The notes beneath the pieces were generated by a model. That model was given only the letters and a program-made list of their open reading frames with translations, did not search any database and had not been told where the DNA came from. DNA of 17,640 nt from an uncultured Methanofollis sp. (GTDB lineage: Archaea > Halobacteriota > Methanomicrobia > Methanomicrobiales > Methanofollaceae): contig NZ_CALFSA010000090.1 of NCBI RefSeq assembly GCF_937919355.1, positions 1-17,640 on the forward strand, written 5' to 3'. A program made the translations under genes and the position numbers. Shown here piece by piece: positions 5,483-13,312 of this stretch (positions within the stretch are counted from its first letter, which is position 1; each line of letters begins with the position of its first letter).

Positions 5483-7457
5483 ACTGCCGTATATAGACCG
5501 TGACCCCCCCGGCGTCGTACGCGGGCACGAGGCCCTCTCCCGGGAGGGAGATCAGGTAATGCGAGCGTTCAAGGCCGCCGACGTACAGGTGCGTTACGCC
5601 ATAACGCTCCATCAGGGAGAGAGATCTCGACGGGTCTTCATAGATGGCCTGCACGTCATTTTTCCGCTGCGCGATCTCCGGCCAGTTGTCCCGCCACATC
5701 TGTTCGTGGAAGGGCATTCCGAGGACCGCCGGGATGCCGGTGAAGGAGGATACCCGTGAGTAGTAGGTGTAGTCCCCCTTCACCGCCTCGACGAGGGTGA
5801 GGTCTCCCTCCTGACTCCTGAGCCATGCGATCGCATCTGCATCGCCGGCGTGCGTCTCCGCGATCCAGGCGGCGCCGTCGAGTGTGTGCGTGCCGGTACC
5901 ATAGCCTATGGGAACAGTGAGGGGGATGATGACGAGTGTGATGGCTGCGATCGCCCCGAGCACCCGCCACTGTACGGCAGTGAACCTCTCGGGCCTGACC
6001 GCCCCCGCGAGCCTCTGCCCTGCGGCGACAAGGGTGCCGGTGCCAAGGAGTATCCACGCGACCGAGTAGCACTTGAAGACGGTGTTCATCCTGAAATACG
6101 TCTCCCCCATGTTGTCCTTGAGGAAGACAAACTCACAGGCGATGACGATGACGAGCCCCGCCGCGCAGAGAAATGCTTCCGGGGTGATCTTCCGCCGGGA
6201 AAGGAGTGCTGCAAGGGGGAGTGCTGCGATCCCCGCTGCGAGGTATCCTGCGAGGGCGAAGGGTAGGGGCACCAGGAGGAGCGCTGGCATCCGCCTGATC
6301 TCCGGGATCAGGAGTGCGATGAGGACGACGAGGAAAAAGCCGTGGACAAGGAGGAACTGGAAAGGGTCTGACGGTGCGGTGACGAACCCCAGGCCCTTGA
6401 TGCCGGCGCCATGGAGCATGAGATAATACGGTGCATAGAGAGCAACAGCAAGTGGTGGGACCGCAAGGAGGTAGCGCAGGTCACCGTGCCGCCGCCAGAT
6501 CAGGAGACCGACGGCGACGATGATAGGAGCGTACAGGAGGACGTCCCAGGAGTTGACCGGGGGCATCGACCCGAGAGCGAGGGCCGAGAGTCCGACGACC
6601 GTCCACTTCGTTCTTTCCTCCGCCTCCCCCCAGCGGCAGAGGGCGTACACGATGAGGAAGATGAGGAGGAACTGGACAAATATCCCGGAGACATGGGGGT
6701 GGAGGTCGCCCCACATGAAGGAAAAGAAGGTGTATTCGTTGATCGTCCCGTCGATGACGCGTGTGCTGTTCCAGAGGATTTTTGAGACAGGCATACCGAG
6801 GACGACCTCCCTGATGAAAGCCGGGTTCACCATGATGAAGAGGAGAAGGGGAGCCCAGGGGAGACGCGGGACAAGGAGACGCCCCGTGGCATAGGCCGTC
6901 ACCGCCGCGGCGCCAACGATAGTCGGCAGGGCAAGGTTGTAGGTCACTGTTGAGGGCACGCCCGCCGTGACCCCGAGGACGCCCATGAGCCAGTAGCCGA
7001 GGTAGTAATAGACGTCGAGGGTGCCGCCGGCAAACCACGGATCGAGGGGTGGCACGACCGGTTCCCGCATCACCGAGGCGAGGAAGGCATGGTCCATGAA
7101 CTTCTCGGCAAAGGAGATGGACGGGGTGACGAATCGGGTGGAGAGCATCGCGGCGAAGAAGACAAGAAAGACGGCGTCCCAGATGAGGGCTGACCGCAGG
7201 GCCTCACGCGTGTACTCGCCCCTGTACAGGGCGTACGCAGCGAGGGCGACGAAAGGCACCAGCGCCGTCTGCACCGGAAGCCCTACAAGGGCGGCGTACC
7301 ACGAGACAGCCCCGTAGGTGAGGGCCGACGCTGGGTATGCGATAGGTGCGGCATACTCGCCGAGCGCTCCGGTAAGGCGGGGCCAGAGGGCGACCTGGAG
7401 GAACTTGATGAGCACGAGCCAGGAGAGGACCATCAGGACCTGTGCCTCAGGGCTCAC
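5481..7457 (-). CDS. DUF2298 / Chlor_Arch_YYY (TIGR03662) polytopic membrane protein
   Basis: A 658-residue, extremely hydrophobic protein with a dozen or more predicted helices. The family signature is plain: ISFAEKFMDHAFLASVMR (about 114-131) and PPLDPWFAGG followed by YYYLGYW (Y150-Y152, G154). The function is formally unknown. The large polar loop between helices 1 and 2 of the YYY region and the C-terminal soluble tail (from about 560: AWIAETHAGDADAIAWLRS) resemble the layout of GT-C lipid-linked glycosyltransferases; that resemblance is my inference. GTG 7457 is chosen because GGAGG lies exactly 6 nt upstream; it overlaps the UPF0104 gene by 11 nt. This is the last gene of the glycan operon. 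TIGR03663, the known genomic companion, is at 13313. Confidence 0.9.
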   Translation of the reverse strand: MSPEAQVLMVLSWLVLIKFLQVALWPRLTGALGEYAAPIAYPASALTYGAVSWYAALVGLPVQTALVPFVALAAYALYRGEYTREALRSALIWDAVFLVFFAAMLSTRFVTPSISFAEKFMDHAFLASVMREPVVPPLDPWFAGGTLDVYYYLGYWLMGVLGVTAGVPSTVTYNLALPTIVGAAAVTAYATGRLLVPRLPWAPLLLFIMVNPAFIREVVLGMPVSKILWNSTRVIDGTINEYTFFSFMWGDLHPHVSGIFVQFLLIFLIVYALCRWGEAEERTKWTVVGLSALALGSMPPVNSWDVLLYAPIIVAVGLLIWRRHGDLRYLLAVPPLAVALYAPYYLMLHGAGIKGLGFVTAPSDPFQFLLVHGFFLVVLIALLIPEIRRMPALLLVPLPFALAGYLAAGIAALPLAALLSRRKITPEAFLCAAGLVIVIACEFVFLKDNMGETYFRMNTVFKCYSVAWILLGTGTLVAAGQRLAGAVRPERFTAVQWRVLGAIAAITLVIIPLTVPIGYGTGTHTLDGAAWIAETHAGDADAIAWLRSQEGDLTLVEAVKGDYTYYSRVSSFTGIPAVLGMPFHEQMWRDNWPEIAQRKNDVQAIYEDPSRSLSLMERYGVTHLYVGGLERSHYLISLPGEGLVPAYDAGGVTVYIRQ

Positions 7458-8418
7458 GCAGTTCCTCCCGTGAAATGCCTTCCGAGAAGGAGCGCTTCAT
7501 CAGGGAGACCGACCAGTCGCCGAAGTAGTAGAGAGATGCGATGCCGCCGAAGAGGGTGACGCCATTTTTGATCAGGTGGTCGACGACGGCGATAACCGTC
7601 GCCGTTGCCGGGGCCATGCCCGCGAGTTCGAAGGTGACTGCAAGGGCGAACTCGTAGGTCCCGACACCGCCGGGCGTGATCGGGACGGCCTTCACCAGGT
7701 TGCCGATGACCACCGCAAGGACGATGACCGGGAAAGGTATCCACTCACCAAACATCAGGACGACGACGGTGCAGACGGCGATGTCCACAAGCCAGATGGC
7801 GATGGACGAGGCCCCGAGGATGAGGACGGCCTGCAGGTTAAGGGATACTGCCCTGATCTCCGCGAAGATCCGGTAGATGACGGCGAGGATGCGGTTCTCC
7901 GAGTGCCGGTCGCCCACGAACCAGAGGAAGAGGGCGAAGGCGATCCCGCCGATGATGGGGACGGCGATAAGGGGCAGGAACCAGTCAGGCACATCGAGGA
8001 CGAAGGGCAGGGCCAGCAGGCCGAGGACGGCGACCGTCACGACATCGAAGACTCGCTCGACGACGATCGATGAGAAACCCTGGGAGTACGTCGCCAGCCT
8101 CTCGTGCTTCAGGATGAAGAGCCTGACAAGGTCGCCGAGGCGTGCCGGCACGATCAGGTTCGCCGTCTGGGAGAGGAAGATGCAGGCTGTCGAGAAGATG
8201 AGGCCTACCCTGACGGTGAGTCCCCCCAGGATCGCCCTGTACCGCCAGCCCCGCAGGAACCAGGCGGCCGTGCAGACAATGACGGCCGCCGCAAGGTACA
8301 GGGGATGAGCGCTGGCGATCGTTATGACAAGGTCGTCCCAGACCCGCCAGAGCATGTACGCCAGGATACCGACCGCGATGACGGTCGGGATGACGACCGC
8401 ACTAATTTTTCGCCACAT
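7447..8418 (-). CDS. UPF0104 / LPG-synthase-TM-like flippase domain protein (AglD C-terminal-like)
   Basis: A 323-residue integral membrane protein with about eight helices. The family motifs are NLIVPARLGDLVRL (88-100), SSIVVERVFDVV (116-127, with E121-R122) and ITPGGVGTYEFALA (247-260). This fold is shared by the flippase domain of bacterial MprF and by the membrane half of haloarchaeal AglD. It probably moves or handles polyprenyl-phosphate-linked sugars or lipids across the membrane. Its ATG overlaps the GT2 gene by 17 nt, with a GGTGG sequence upstream, and its own end overlaps the DUF2298 gene. Haloferax AglD is a single protein of GT2 plus this domain, so here the two halves are adjacent separate genes. 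Confidence 0.88.
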   Translation of the reverse strand: MWRKISAVVIPTVIAVGILAYMLWRVWDDLVITIASAHPLYLAAAVIVCTAAWFLRGWRYRAILGGLTVRVGLIFSTACIFLSQTANLIVPARLGDLVRLFILKHERLATYSQGFSSIVVERVFDVVTVAVLGLLALPFVLDVPDWFLPLIAVPIIGGIAFALFLWFVGDRHSENRILAVIYRIFAEIRAVSLNLQAVLILGASSIAIWLVDIAVCTVVVLMFGEWIPFPVIVLAVVIGNLVKAVPITPGGVGTYEFALAVTFELAGMAPATATVIAVVDHLIKNGVTLFGGIASLYYFGDWSVSLMKRSFSEGISREELREP

Positions 8419-9118
8419 GCATCTGCCACCAGAGCCCGAGGATCTGGGAACCCATCGAGAAGATGTCCTTGAACCGGACGGTCGTCCCTGGCCCCTGCCG
8501 CCAGACCACAGGGAACTCTCTCACTACATAGCCTTTGCGCTGCCCCCGGACGAGCACCTCGGTGTCCCAGAACCAGTGCGGTGCCTGCACATCGGGGATG
8601 AGGGCGAGGACCCTCTCCCGCCTGAATGCCTTGAAACCGCACTGGTGGTCGTGGAGGCTGCTTCCAAGGATTTTCCGGACCAGGAAGTTGTAGCCACGAC
8701 TTGCAACTTCACGGCCGCCGCTCCTGACAATATCTGAGTCTGGCATCAGGCGCGATCCCGTCGCGATGTCCGCGCCCGACCTGATCGCCCCGACGAGTTT
8801 GGGGAGGTGGGCGAGGTCGGTCGCCAGGTCCACGTCGTAGTAGCAGACGACCGTGTAGCGTGCGGCCTCGATTGCACGGTTCAGCGCCTTCCCACGGCCG
8901 AGACGCTCGTCGGCATGGAGGAGGCGGATGCGTGGGTCCTTCTCGTGCCATGCCCGCACGAACTCCGCACTCCCGTCCGTGCTCCCGTCCTCGGCGACGA
9001 TCACCTCGAAGGCGTCGGTGATCTTTGAGAGTGCGGCGACCGACTCGGGGATAGCCCGTTCAAGGGCCGGTCTGTCATTGAAGACCGGCAGGATCACCGA
9101 GACGCCGTCTTCAGCCAC
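8402..9118 (-). CDS. GT2 glycosyltransferase, dolichyl-phosphate sugar synthase-like
   Basis: A 238-residue GT-A-fold transferase without a membrane helix. SVILPVFND (7-15) begins the nucleotide-binding fold, VIVAEDGSTDGS holds the conserved Asp pair (D44, D48), and YYDVDLATDL carries the metal-binding D95-V-D97. HDHQCGFKAFRR and WFWDTEVLVRGQRKG are typical of the dolichyl-phosphate-mannose/glucose synthase branch. It would charge a polyprenyl phosphate with a sugar on the cytoplasmic face. A longer open frame begins at 9322, but that N-terminus only shadows the preceding gene. GTG 9118 is preceded 6 nt upstream by GGAGG, overlaps the FAD gene by 8 nt, and starts directly at the fold. Confidence 0.9.
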   Translation of the reverse strand: MAEDGVSVILPVFNDRPALERAIPESVAALSKITDAFEVIVAEDGSTDGSAEFVRAWHEKDPRIRLLHADERLGRGKALNRAIEAARYTVVCYYDVDLATDLAHLPKLVGAIRSGADIATGSRLMPDSDIVRSGGREVASRGYNFLVRKILGSSLHDHQCGFKAFRRERVLALIPDVQAPHWFWDTEVLVRGQRKGYVVREFPVVWRQGPGTTVRFKDIFSMGSQILGLWWQMHVAKN

Positions 9119-10343
9119 GGAGCGCCTCCGCCATCCTCCGGGCGACCTCATGCCCGGCGATGACCGATCCCTCCATCGAACGTTCAGGGTAGTTGGGTTT
9201 CGAGAACATCCCGGCAAGGTAAAGGCCGTGCTCCTCGTATGCCGGGATGAGGTCGGCGAACCCCGTCGTGTAGACCGGTCCGGCGAAACGCTCCACCGCA
9301 AGTTCGCTCCAGTGGATCGCACTCTCCGGCACCGAGAACCGTCGACGGAAGTCGGCGAGCATCGTCTCCTTCAGGCCCGGCGCCGGCCTGTCGCTGAAAT
9401 ACGAAGCAAGATAAACGATGTCTTCACCGTAACGTTCCCGTGGTGCGAAGTTCGTGTGCATGACGACGGCGCCGTACGGGGCCTGGTCCTTCATGTTCAG
9501 CCAGTAGATACCTTTCGAGACGTCACGGTCGAGGCCTATGGTCATGCAGGCCGCCCCCTGATAGGGTACCGGGGCGAACTCCCCGATCCCGCTGAGGCGT
9601 GCGACCTCCTGCGGCGGGATGGTGGCAAGGACAGCGTCGAAGGCCCGCCCGTTGACGAGCCACTTTTGTCCTTCCCGTTTGATCGAGGTTGCAGGCGTCC
9701 CTTTCTCAATGACACACCCCTTTTCGAGGAGCCTCTCTTCCATCCCGTCGATGACCTGGTGCCAGCCACCATTCAGGTATCCGAGCCTCTCCCCCTCAAC
9801 ACCGCGGTCAGACCTGATAGCGATGCGGGAGATGAGCCATGCCGCCGAGACCTCGTGCCGCCTCTCCCCGAACTTGCTCCGCAGCAGGGGTTCGAAGAAG
9901 GAGGTGTAGACCCGGTCGCCCAGGTGCTCCCTGATATAGTCTATCGCAGGGACTGCGTCCAGTGGTTTGAGGTCGAGGTGCTTCGCCCTGAGAGTGAGTA
10001 TACCCAGGCGGAATTTATCGAAGAAGGAGAGGTGGGGATAGAGGAGGATCTCGATTGGCGTGGTCAGGGGGTGGATCTTCCCGTCCACGTAGTAACCCGT
10101 CGATCCCTTCAACCATTCGAGCCTCTCATAGAGCCCGAGATCGCGGAGGAGGGCGAAGAGGTGTGTGTCCCCCGCGAAGCAGTGGTGATAATATTCTTCG
10201 ATCCAGGAGTCCCCGCGGTGGTATGAAGCGAGGCAGCCGCCGAGGACCGGTCTTTTTTCAAGGATCGTGACCTCAGATATATCAGAGAGGGAGAGGGCGG
10301 CGACAAGGCCCGATAAGCCCCCTCCAAGAATACAAATATCCAT
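9111..10343 (-). CDS. NAD(P)/FAD-dependent oxidoreductase (protoporphyrinogen oxidase/amine oxidase-like fold)
   Basis: A 410-residue flavoprotein. The N-terminus MDICILGGGLSGLVAALSL contains the dinucleotide-binding GxGxxG (G7-G9-G12), followed by the acidic end of strand 2 (ILEKRPVLGG). A C-terminal FAD motif lies in AYEEHGLYLAGMF. Such enzymes include HemY-like oxidases, phytoene desaturases and UDP-galactopyranose mutase-like proteins. No residue set that I can see settles the substrate. A TTG three codons earlier extends the frame, but ATG 10343 starts exactly at the Rossmann strand and is preferred. It is the first gene of the overlapped operon FAD-GT2-UPF0104-DUF2298, so a role in making or modifying a lipid carrier or sugar is plausible. 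A heme role is less likely in this context. Confidence 0.82.
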   Translation of the reverse strand: MDICILGGGLSGLVAALSLSDISEVTILEKRPVLGGCLASYHRGDSWIEEYYHHCFAGDTHLFALLRDLGLYERLEWLKGSTGYYVDGKIHPLTTPIEILLYPHLSFFDKFRLGILTLRAKHLDLKPLDAVPAIDYIREHLGDRVYTSFFEPLLRSKFGERRHEVSAAWLISRIAIRSDRGVEGERLGYLNGGWHQVIDGMEERLLEKGCVIEKGTPATSIKREGQKWLVNGRAFDAVLATIPPQEVARLSGIGEFAPVPYQGAACMTIGLDRDVSKGIYWLNMKDQAPYGAVVMHTNFAPRERYGEDIVYLASYFSDRPAPGLKETMLADFRRRFSVPESAIHWSELAVERFAGPVYTTGFADLIPAYEEHGLYLAGMFSKPNYPERSMEGSVIAGHEVARRMAEALRG

Positions 10344-10472
10344 AATCTGCAATACTGTGTATCATCGAAAGCGCATAAGAAAGTTTTTGAACTCACGGGA
10401 GAACTTTACTATTAGCTAGATACCAGCACTAGCGTCCTTACATTTATGGAGCCGACTGGATGGTGTAACTGA
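10344..10472. promoter_or_regulatory. Divergent promoter region between the glycan operon and cetZ
   Basis: These 129 bp separate two divergent operons. Toward cetZ there are AT-rich candidates TTTACTATTA (10405-10414) and TTACATTTATGG (about 10439-10449), and a weak GGTG ribosome-binding sequence lies 7 nt before the cetZ ATG. Toward the FAD gene TTCTTATGC (about 10374-10382, minus strand) is the best TATA-like word. GCTAG/CTAGC (about 10415-10433) is a small inverted repeat between the two. None is strong enough to fix a transcription start. Confidence 0.4.
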
Positions 10473-11648
10473 ATGAGGGTATTTTTCATAGGATTCGGTC
10501 AGGCTGGCGGTAAGGTCGTTGACATGTTTATCGAGCAGGACAGAGTGTCTAACTCGAATAACTTCCGGGGCATCGTCGTCAACACCGCACGCACCGACCT
10601 GATGGGGCTAAAGCATATTGAACTAAAGGATAGGATTCTCATAGGCCAGACGGTGGTCAAGGGACATGGCGTGGGCACCGACAACGTCACTGGTGCCAGG
10701 ATCGCCGCGGACGAGATCGACTCTATCATCAACGCAATTGACACGCGCGGCACCCACGACATCGATGCCTTCGTCATCGTGGCAGGCCTTGGCGGAGGGA
10801 CTGGATCGGGCGGCGCCCCGGTGCTCGCCCGGCACCTGAAGAGGATCTACCGTGAACCCGTCTACGCGCTTGGTCTCATACCTGCGCCGGAAGAAGGACG
10901 GCTGTACACTTACAACGCGGCCCGCAGTCTCTCGACCCTTGTCAACGAGGCTGACAACGTCTTCGTATTCGACAACGCCGCATGGAAGAACGAGGGAGAG
11001 AGCGTTAAGACCGCCTACTCACGACTGAACGACGAGATTGTCAGGCGGTTTGGCGTCCTCTTCCGTGCCGGCGAGGTCGGCAAGGCCGGCGTCGGCGAGA
11101 TGGTCGTCGACTCGTCCGAAGTGATCAACACGCTCCGCGGCGGCGGGATCTCGAGTGTGGGCTATGCGGTCACCGAGGTCGTGAGCGAGCGGACAAAGCA
11201 GAAGAAGGGGTTCTTCGGGGGCCTGCGCGACACGTTCTCGAAGAAGGAGCAGGTCGAGGATGTGCTGACAGGTGAGGATAAGTCCGCGAAGATCATCGCC
11301 CTTGTCCGCCGGGCAATGCTCGGGCGTCTCACCCTCCCCTGCGACTACTCTACAGCGGAGCGCGCCCTTGTCCTCGTTGCCGGCAACCCGACTGAGATGG
11401 ACAGGAAGGGCGTCGAGAAGGCGAAGAGCTGGGTCGAGGAGAACATCGCCGGTGTCGAGGTCCGTGGTGGCGACTACCCGGTGAACAGTAGTTATGTTGC
11501 GGCCGTGGTCGTCCTTGCGACTATTGGCGAGGCGCCGCGGGTCCGCGAACTCTTCGAGATTGCAAAGCAGACAAAAGAGGAGGTCATTCAGTCGAAGAAA
11601 CGCTCTTCGATGTTCGATGACTCCGATATCGACCCGTTGTTTGAGTGA
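10473..11648 (+). CDS. cetZ: CetZ-type tubulin/FtsZ superfamily GTPase
   Basis: A 391-residue cytoskeletal GTPase. The N-terminus IGFGQAGGKVVDMF (6-19) is the CetZ form of the nucleotide-binding start, and GLGGGTGSGGAP (105-116) is the tubulin signature T4 loop. The T7 region reads VVDSSEVINTL with an acidic pair D213/E216. A Glu at the second position matches the catalytic Glu described for haloarchaeal CetZ1 and differs from the Asp in the FtsZ NxDxxD motif, which supports CetZ over FtsZ. The C-terminus is an acidic tail (MFDDSDIDPLFE) after a basic KKR, without an FtsZ-type binding peptide. CetZ proteins control cell shape in haloarchaea. A gene for an exported coiled-coil membrane protein follows 5 nt later. 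Confidence 0.88.
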   Translation: MRVFFIGFGQAGGKVVDMFIEQDRVSNSNNFRGIVVNTARTDLMGLKHIELKDRILIGQTVVKGHGVGTDNVTGARIAADEIDSIINAIDTRGTHDIDAFVIVAGLGGGTGSGGAPVLARHLKRIYREPVYALGLIPAPEEGRLYTYNAARSLSTLVNEADNVFVFDNAAWKNEGESVKTAYSRLNDEIVRRFGVLFRAGEVGKAGVGEMVVDSSEVINTLRGGGISSVGYAVTEVVSERTKQKKGFFGGLRDTFSKKEQVEDVLTGEDKSAKIIALVRRAMLGRLTLPCDYSTAERALVLVAGNPTEMDRKGVEKAKSWVEENIAGVEVRGGDYPVNSSYVAAVVVLATIGEAPRVRELFEIAKQTKEEVIQSKKRSSMFDDSDIDPLFE

Positions 11649-11653
11649 GGACC

Positions 11654-12772
11654 ATGAGGACGATAACAAAGGTATTGGTCGGACTTCTCATTGCCGTCTG
11701 CCTGGTCCAGGCGGCTGCTGCATCGTCGAGTTATGTGGTTTCAGGGAATCCGACGGTCAGTCCGTCGTCGGGGGACCTCACCCCCGGCGAAAAGGTGACC
11801 GTCTCCATGAAGATAACGCCGAAGGAATCTGCTGAGAAGTACGAGAATGATATGCTGGAGTTCTACTCCGACCTCGAGAACATCAAGTGGACGTATTATG
11901 TCTCAGTCGACGGCAAGGACGTCTCTGGCGGCAAGCCGACCGTCTCTGGCAACCGCAACCTGAGGCTCAGTGTGTGGCTCCTTGACTATAAGGGAGATGA
12001 GGCCCTTATCGTCGACTTTGAGGGGACTGTCCCGAAGGTGACGAGTACCCAGGAGAAGATTGTCACCAGGTACAGGCAGGTCGATCCTGATTACAAGGTC
12101 AGGGATGGTACCGAATACGTGATCAAGCGGACTGTCGTGAACGCGCAGGACGTCAAGGCGAACCTCGGCACGGCAAAGACCCGCCTGGACAACCTGAAGA
12201 AAAACATCGATGAGAAGATCGCCCTCGGCGTCGACACCTCGGCTGTCCAGAAGAAGTATGACGAGGCGAAGGCCGCGATCAACCGGGCCGATGCGACCTC
12301 TGACTATGCGGTTGCCCTGAAAGACCTGAAGGCAGCGCAGGACGCCATGGCTGTTGCAGAGACCACGCTCTCTCAGGCGTGGGCCCAGAAGTCGATCACG
12401 GACACCCAGAATACGATCGGTCAGATCGACGGGATCATCACATACTTCGAGGTGGAGAGGAAGATGGGCACAGACCAGCGTGTAATCAACCTCAAGACGC
12501 AGCGCGACATTGCGGCCCAGTCCCTCTCCGCAGCGAATGAGAAGATGAACGTGAAGGACTATAACGCCGCCAGGATCAAAGCAGACGAGGCCTATCAGAA
12601 GGCGAACTCCACACTCACCATGGGGACACAGGTCCGTCAGGAGATTGGCAACGGGTTCTCCTTTAACTTCGGGAACCTTCCCCTCTATATCGGTGTTGGT
12701 GTCCTGATCGTCCTTATCATTGCCGGTGTGATCCACTTCAGGAACCGGAGAAAGTGGGACGAACTGGGATAA
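11654..12772 (+). CDS. Exported coiled-coil protein with C-terminal membrane anchor, co-transcribed with cetZ
   Basis: A 372-residue protein that I do not assign to a named family. It has an N-terminal signal peptide (MRTITKVLVGLLIAVCLVQAAAAS, cleavage near 23), then a beta-rich domain beginning NPTVSPSSGDLTPGEKVTVS that looks like an immunoglobulin/CARDB-like extracellular fold (to about 125). A long helical region of heptad-like repeats follows (about 155-320, rich in Ala, Lys, Glu and Asp). One transmembrane helix comes near the end (about 342-361), with a short basic cytoplasmic tail RNRRKWDELG. The ATG at 11654 gives a clean signal peptide and has GAGG just upstream; the GTG at 11645 lacks a ribosome-binding site. 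With 5 nt to cetZ it is almost surely in the same operon. Confidence 0.85.
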   Translation: MRTITKVLVGLLIAVCLVQAAAASSSYVVSGNPTVSPSSGDLTPGEKVTVSMKITPKESAEKYENDMLEFYSDLENIKWTYYVSVDGKDVSGGKPTVSGNRNLRLSVWLLDYKGDEALIVDFEGTVPKVTSTQEKIVTRYRQVDPDYKVRDGTEYVIKRTVVNAQDVKANLGTAKTRLDNLKKNIDEKIALGVDTSAVQKKYDEAKAAINRADATSDYAVALKDLKAAQDAMAVAETTLSQAWAQKSITDTQNTIGQIDGIITYFEVERKMGTDQRVINLKTQRDIAAQSLSAANEKMNVKDYNAARIKADEAYQKANSTLTMGTQVRQEIGNGFSFNFGNLPLYIGVGVLIVLIIAGVIHFRNRRKWDELG

Positions 12773-12795
12773 ACCCTTATTTCCATCTGTCGGCC

Positions 12796-12824
12796 GGGGA
12801 GATGTCGTCTCTCCATTCTTTTTT
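12796..12824 (+). terminator. Hairpin and U-tract terminator after the cetZ operon
   Basis: GGGGAGA (12796-12802) pairs with TCTCTCC (12808-12814) across a 5-nt loop, with one G-U pair. ATTCTTTTTT follows at once. It lies about 24 nt past the stop of the coiled-coil gene and on the correct strand. Confidence 0.75.
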
Positions 12825-12959
12825 GGTGCTTGTTTCTGTTTCTGTTCTCTTGCGGGTCTGTGGGCTCTCAGCAGGGATCATTCGGAAATTTATGTTATCT
12901 CAATACCCGCTCCGTTCGCACGGTGGAAACCTATCGGTCTTCTTCTCTCCTGCCGGTCG

Positions 12960-13007
12960 TCTCCAGATTGTGATTGGCCCGGGGAAGAAAGAGCAGAGAT
13001 CTGGAGA
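12960..13007. repeat. Perfect 9-bp inverted repeat
   Basis: TCTCCAGAT (12960-12968) is the exact reverse complement of ATCTGGAGA (12999-13007), with a 30-nt spacer containing GGCCCGGGG. Confidence 0.7.
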
Positions 13008-13030
13008 AGGGAGATTGTCATCCTCTTCAT

Positions 13031-13090
13031 AGGATCGGGGCTACATCGACTGCAGTATGGGGGTTTCAACAGGGCCTCATCCCCGATCCT
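13031..13090. repeat. Perfect 10-bp inverted repeat
   Basis: AGGATCGGGG (13031-13040) is the exact reverse complement of CCCCGATCCT (13081-13090), with a 40-nt spacer. It is too widely spaced for a typical terminator stem and no T-run follows. Confidence 0.75.
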
Positions 13091-13266
13091 GAGTGGTGTG
13101 CGACCTGAAGGTACCTTGAGGCGTGCCTGCCGGTGATGTGTTACCAGTCCAGTAGAAGATATTTTCGATGGTGTGGGAGGTGCGTGAGTGTGCGTTATTC
13201 CATCACTATGGCAGAGGGGTCCAATCACCGTGATAATCTCGTTGGACTGTTGTGGAAAGACTGAAC

Positions 13267-13308
13267 AAAAAACGTTGAGATGGGGGAGTTTTGTCCTTCC
13301 TCAAAAAA
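13267..13308 (-). terminator. U-tract terminators after the Agl23-like gene
   Basis: On the minus strand a T6 run (13303-13308) lies within 5 nt of the stop codon, and a second T6 run (13267-13272) follows. U-tracts without a strong hairpin are the normal archaeal termination signal. Confidence 0.6.
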
Positions 13309-13312
13309 GTAT

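Larger units (their letters stand above)
12773..13312. other. 540-bp gene-free interval between convergent operons
   Basis: No convincing gene is present on either strand. A minus-strand frame (about 12890-13228) lacks recognisable protein character and a ribosome-binding site. Terminators sit at both edges. Between them are two strong inverted repeats (12960-13007 and 13031-13090) that could be folded RNA or protein-binding sites. Confidence 0.55.

Noticed and set aside
9119..9322. 68-codon N-terminal extension of the GT2 gene
   Set aside because: The extension is Arg/Ser-rich shadow of the FAD gene read in another frame; GTG 9118 has GGAGG at 6 nt and begins at the fold.
12890..13228. 112-codon minus-strand open frame in the gene-free interval
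   Set aside because: Low-complexity composition without hydrophobic core or motifs, no ribosome-binding site, and it crosses both inverted repeats.
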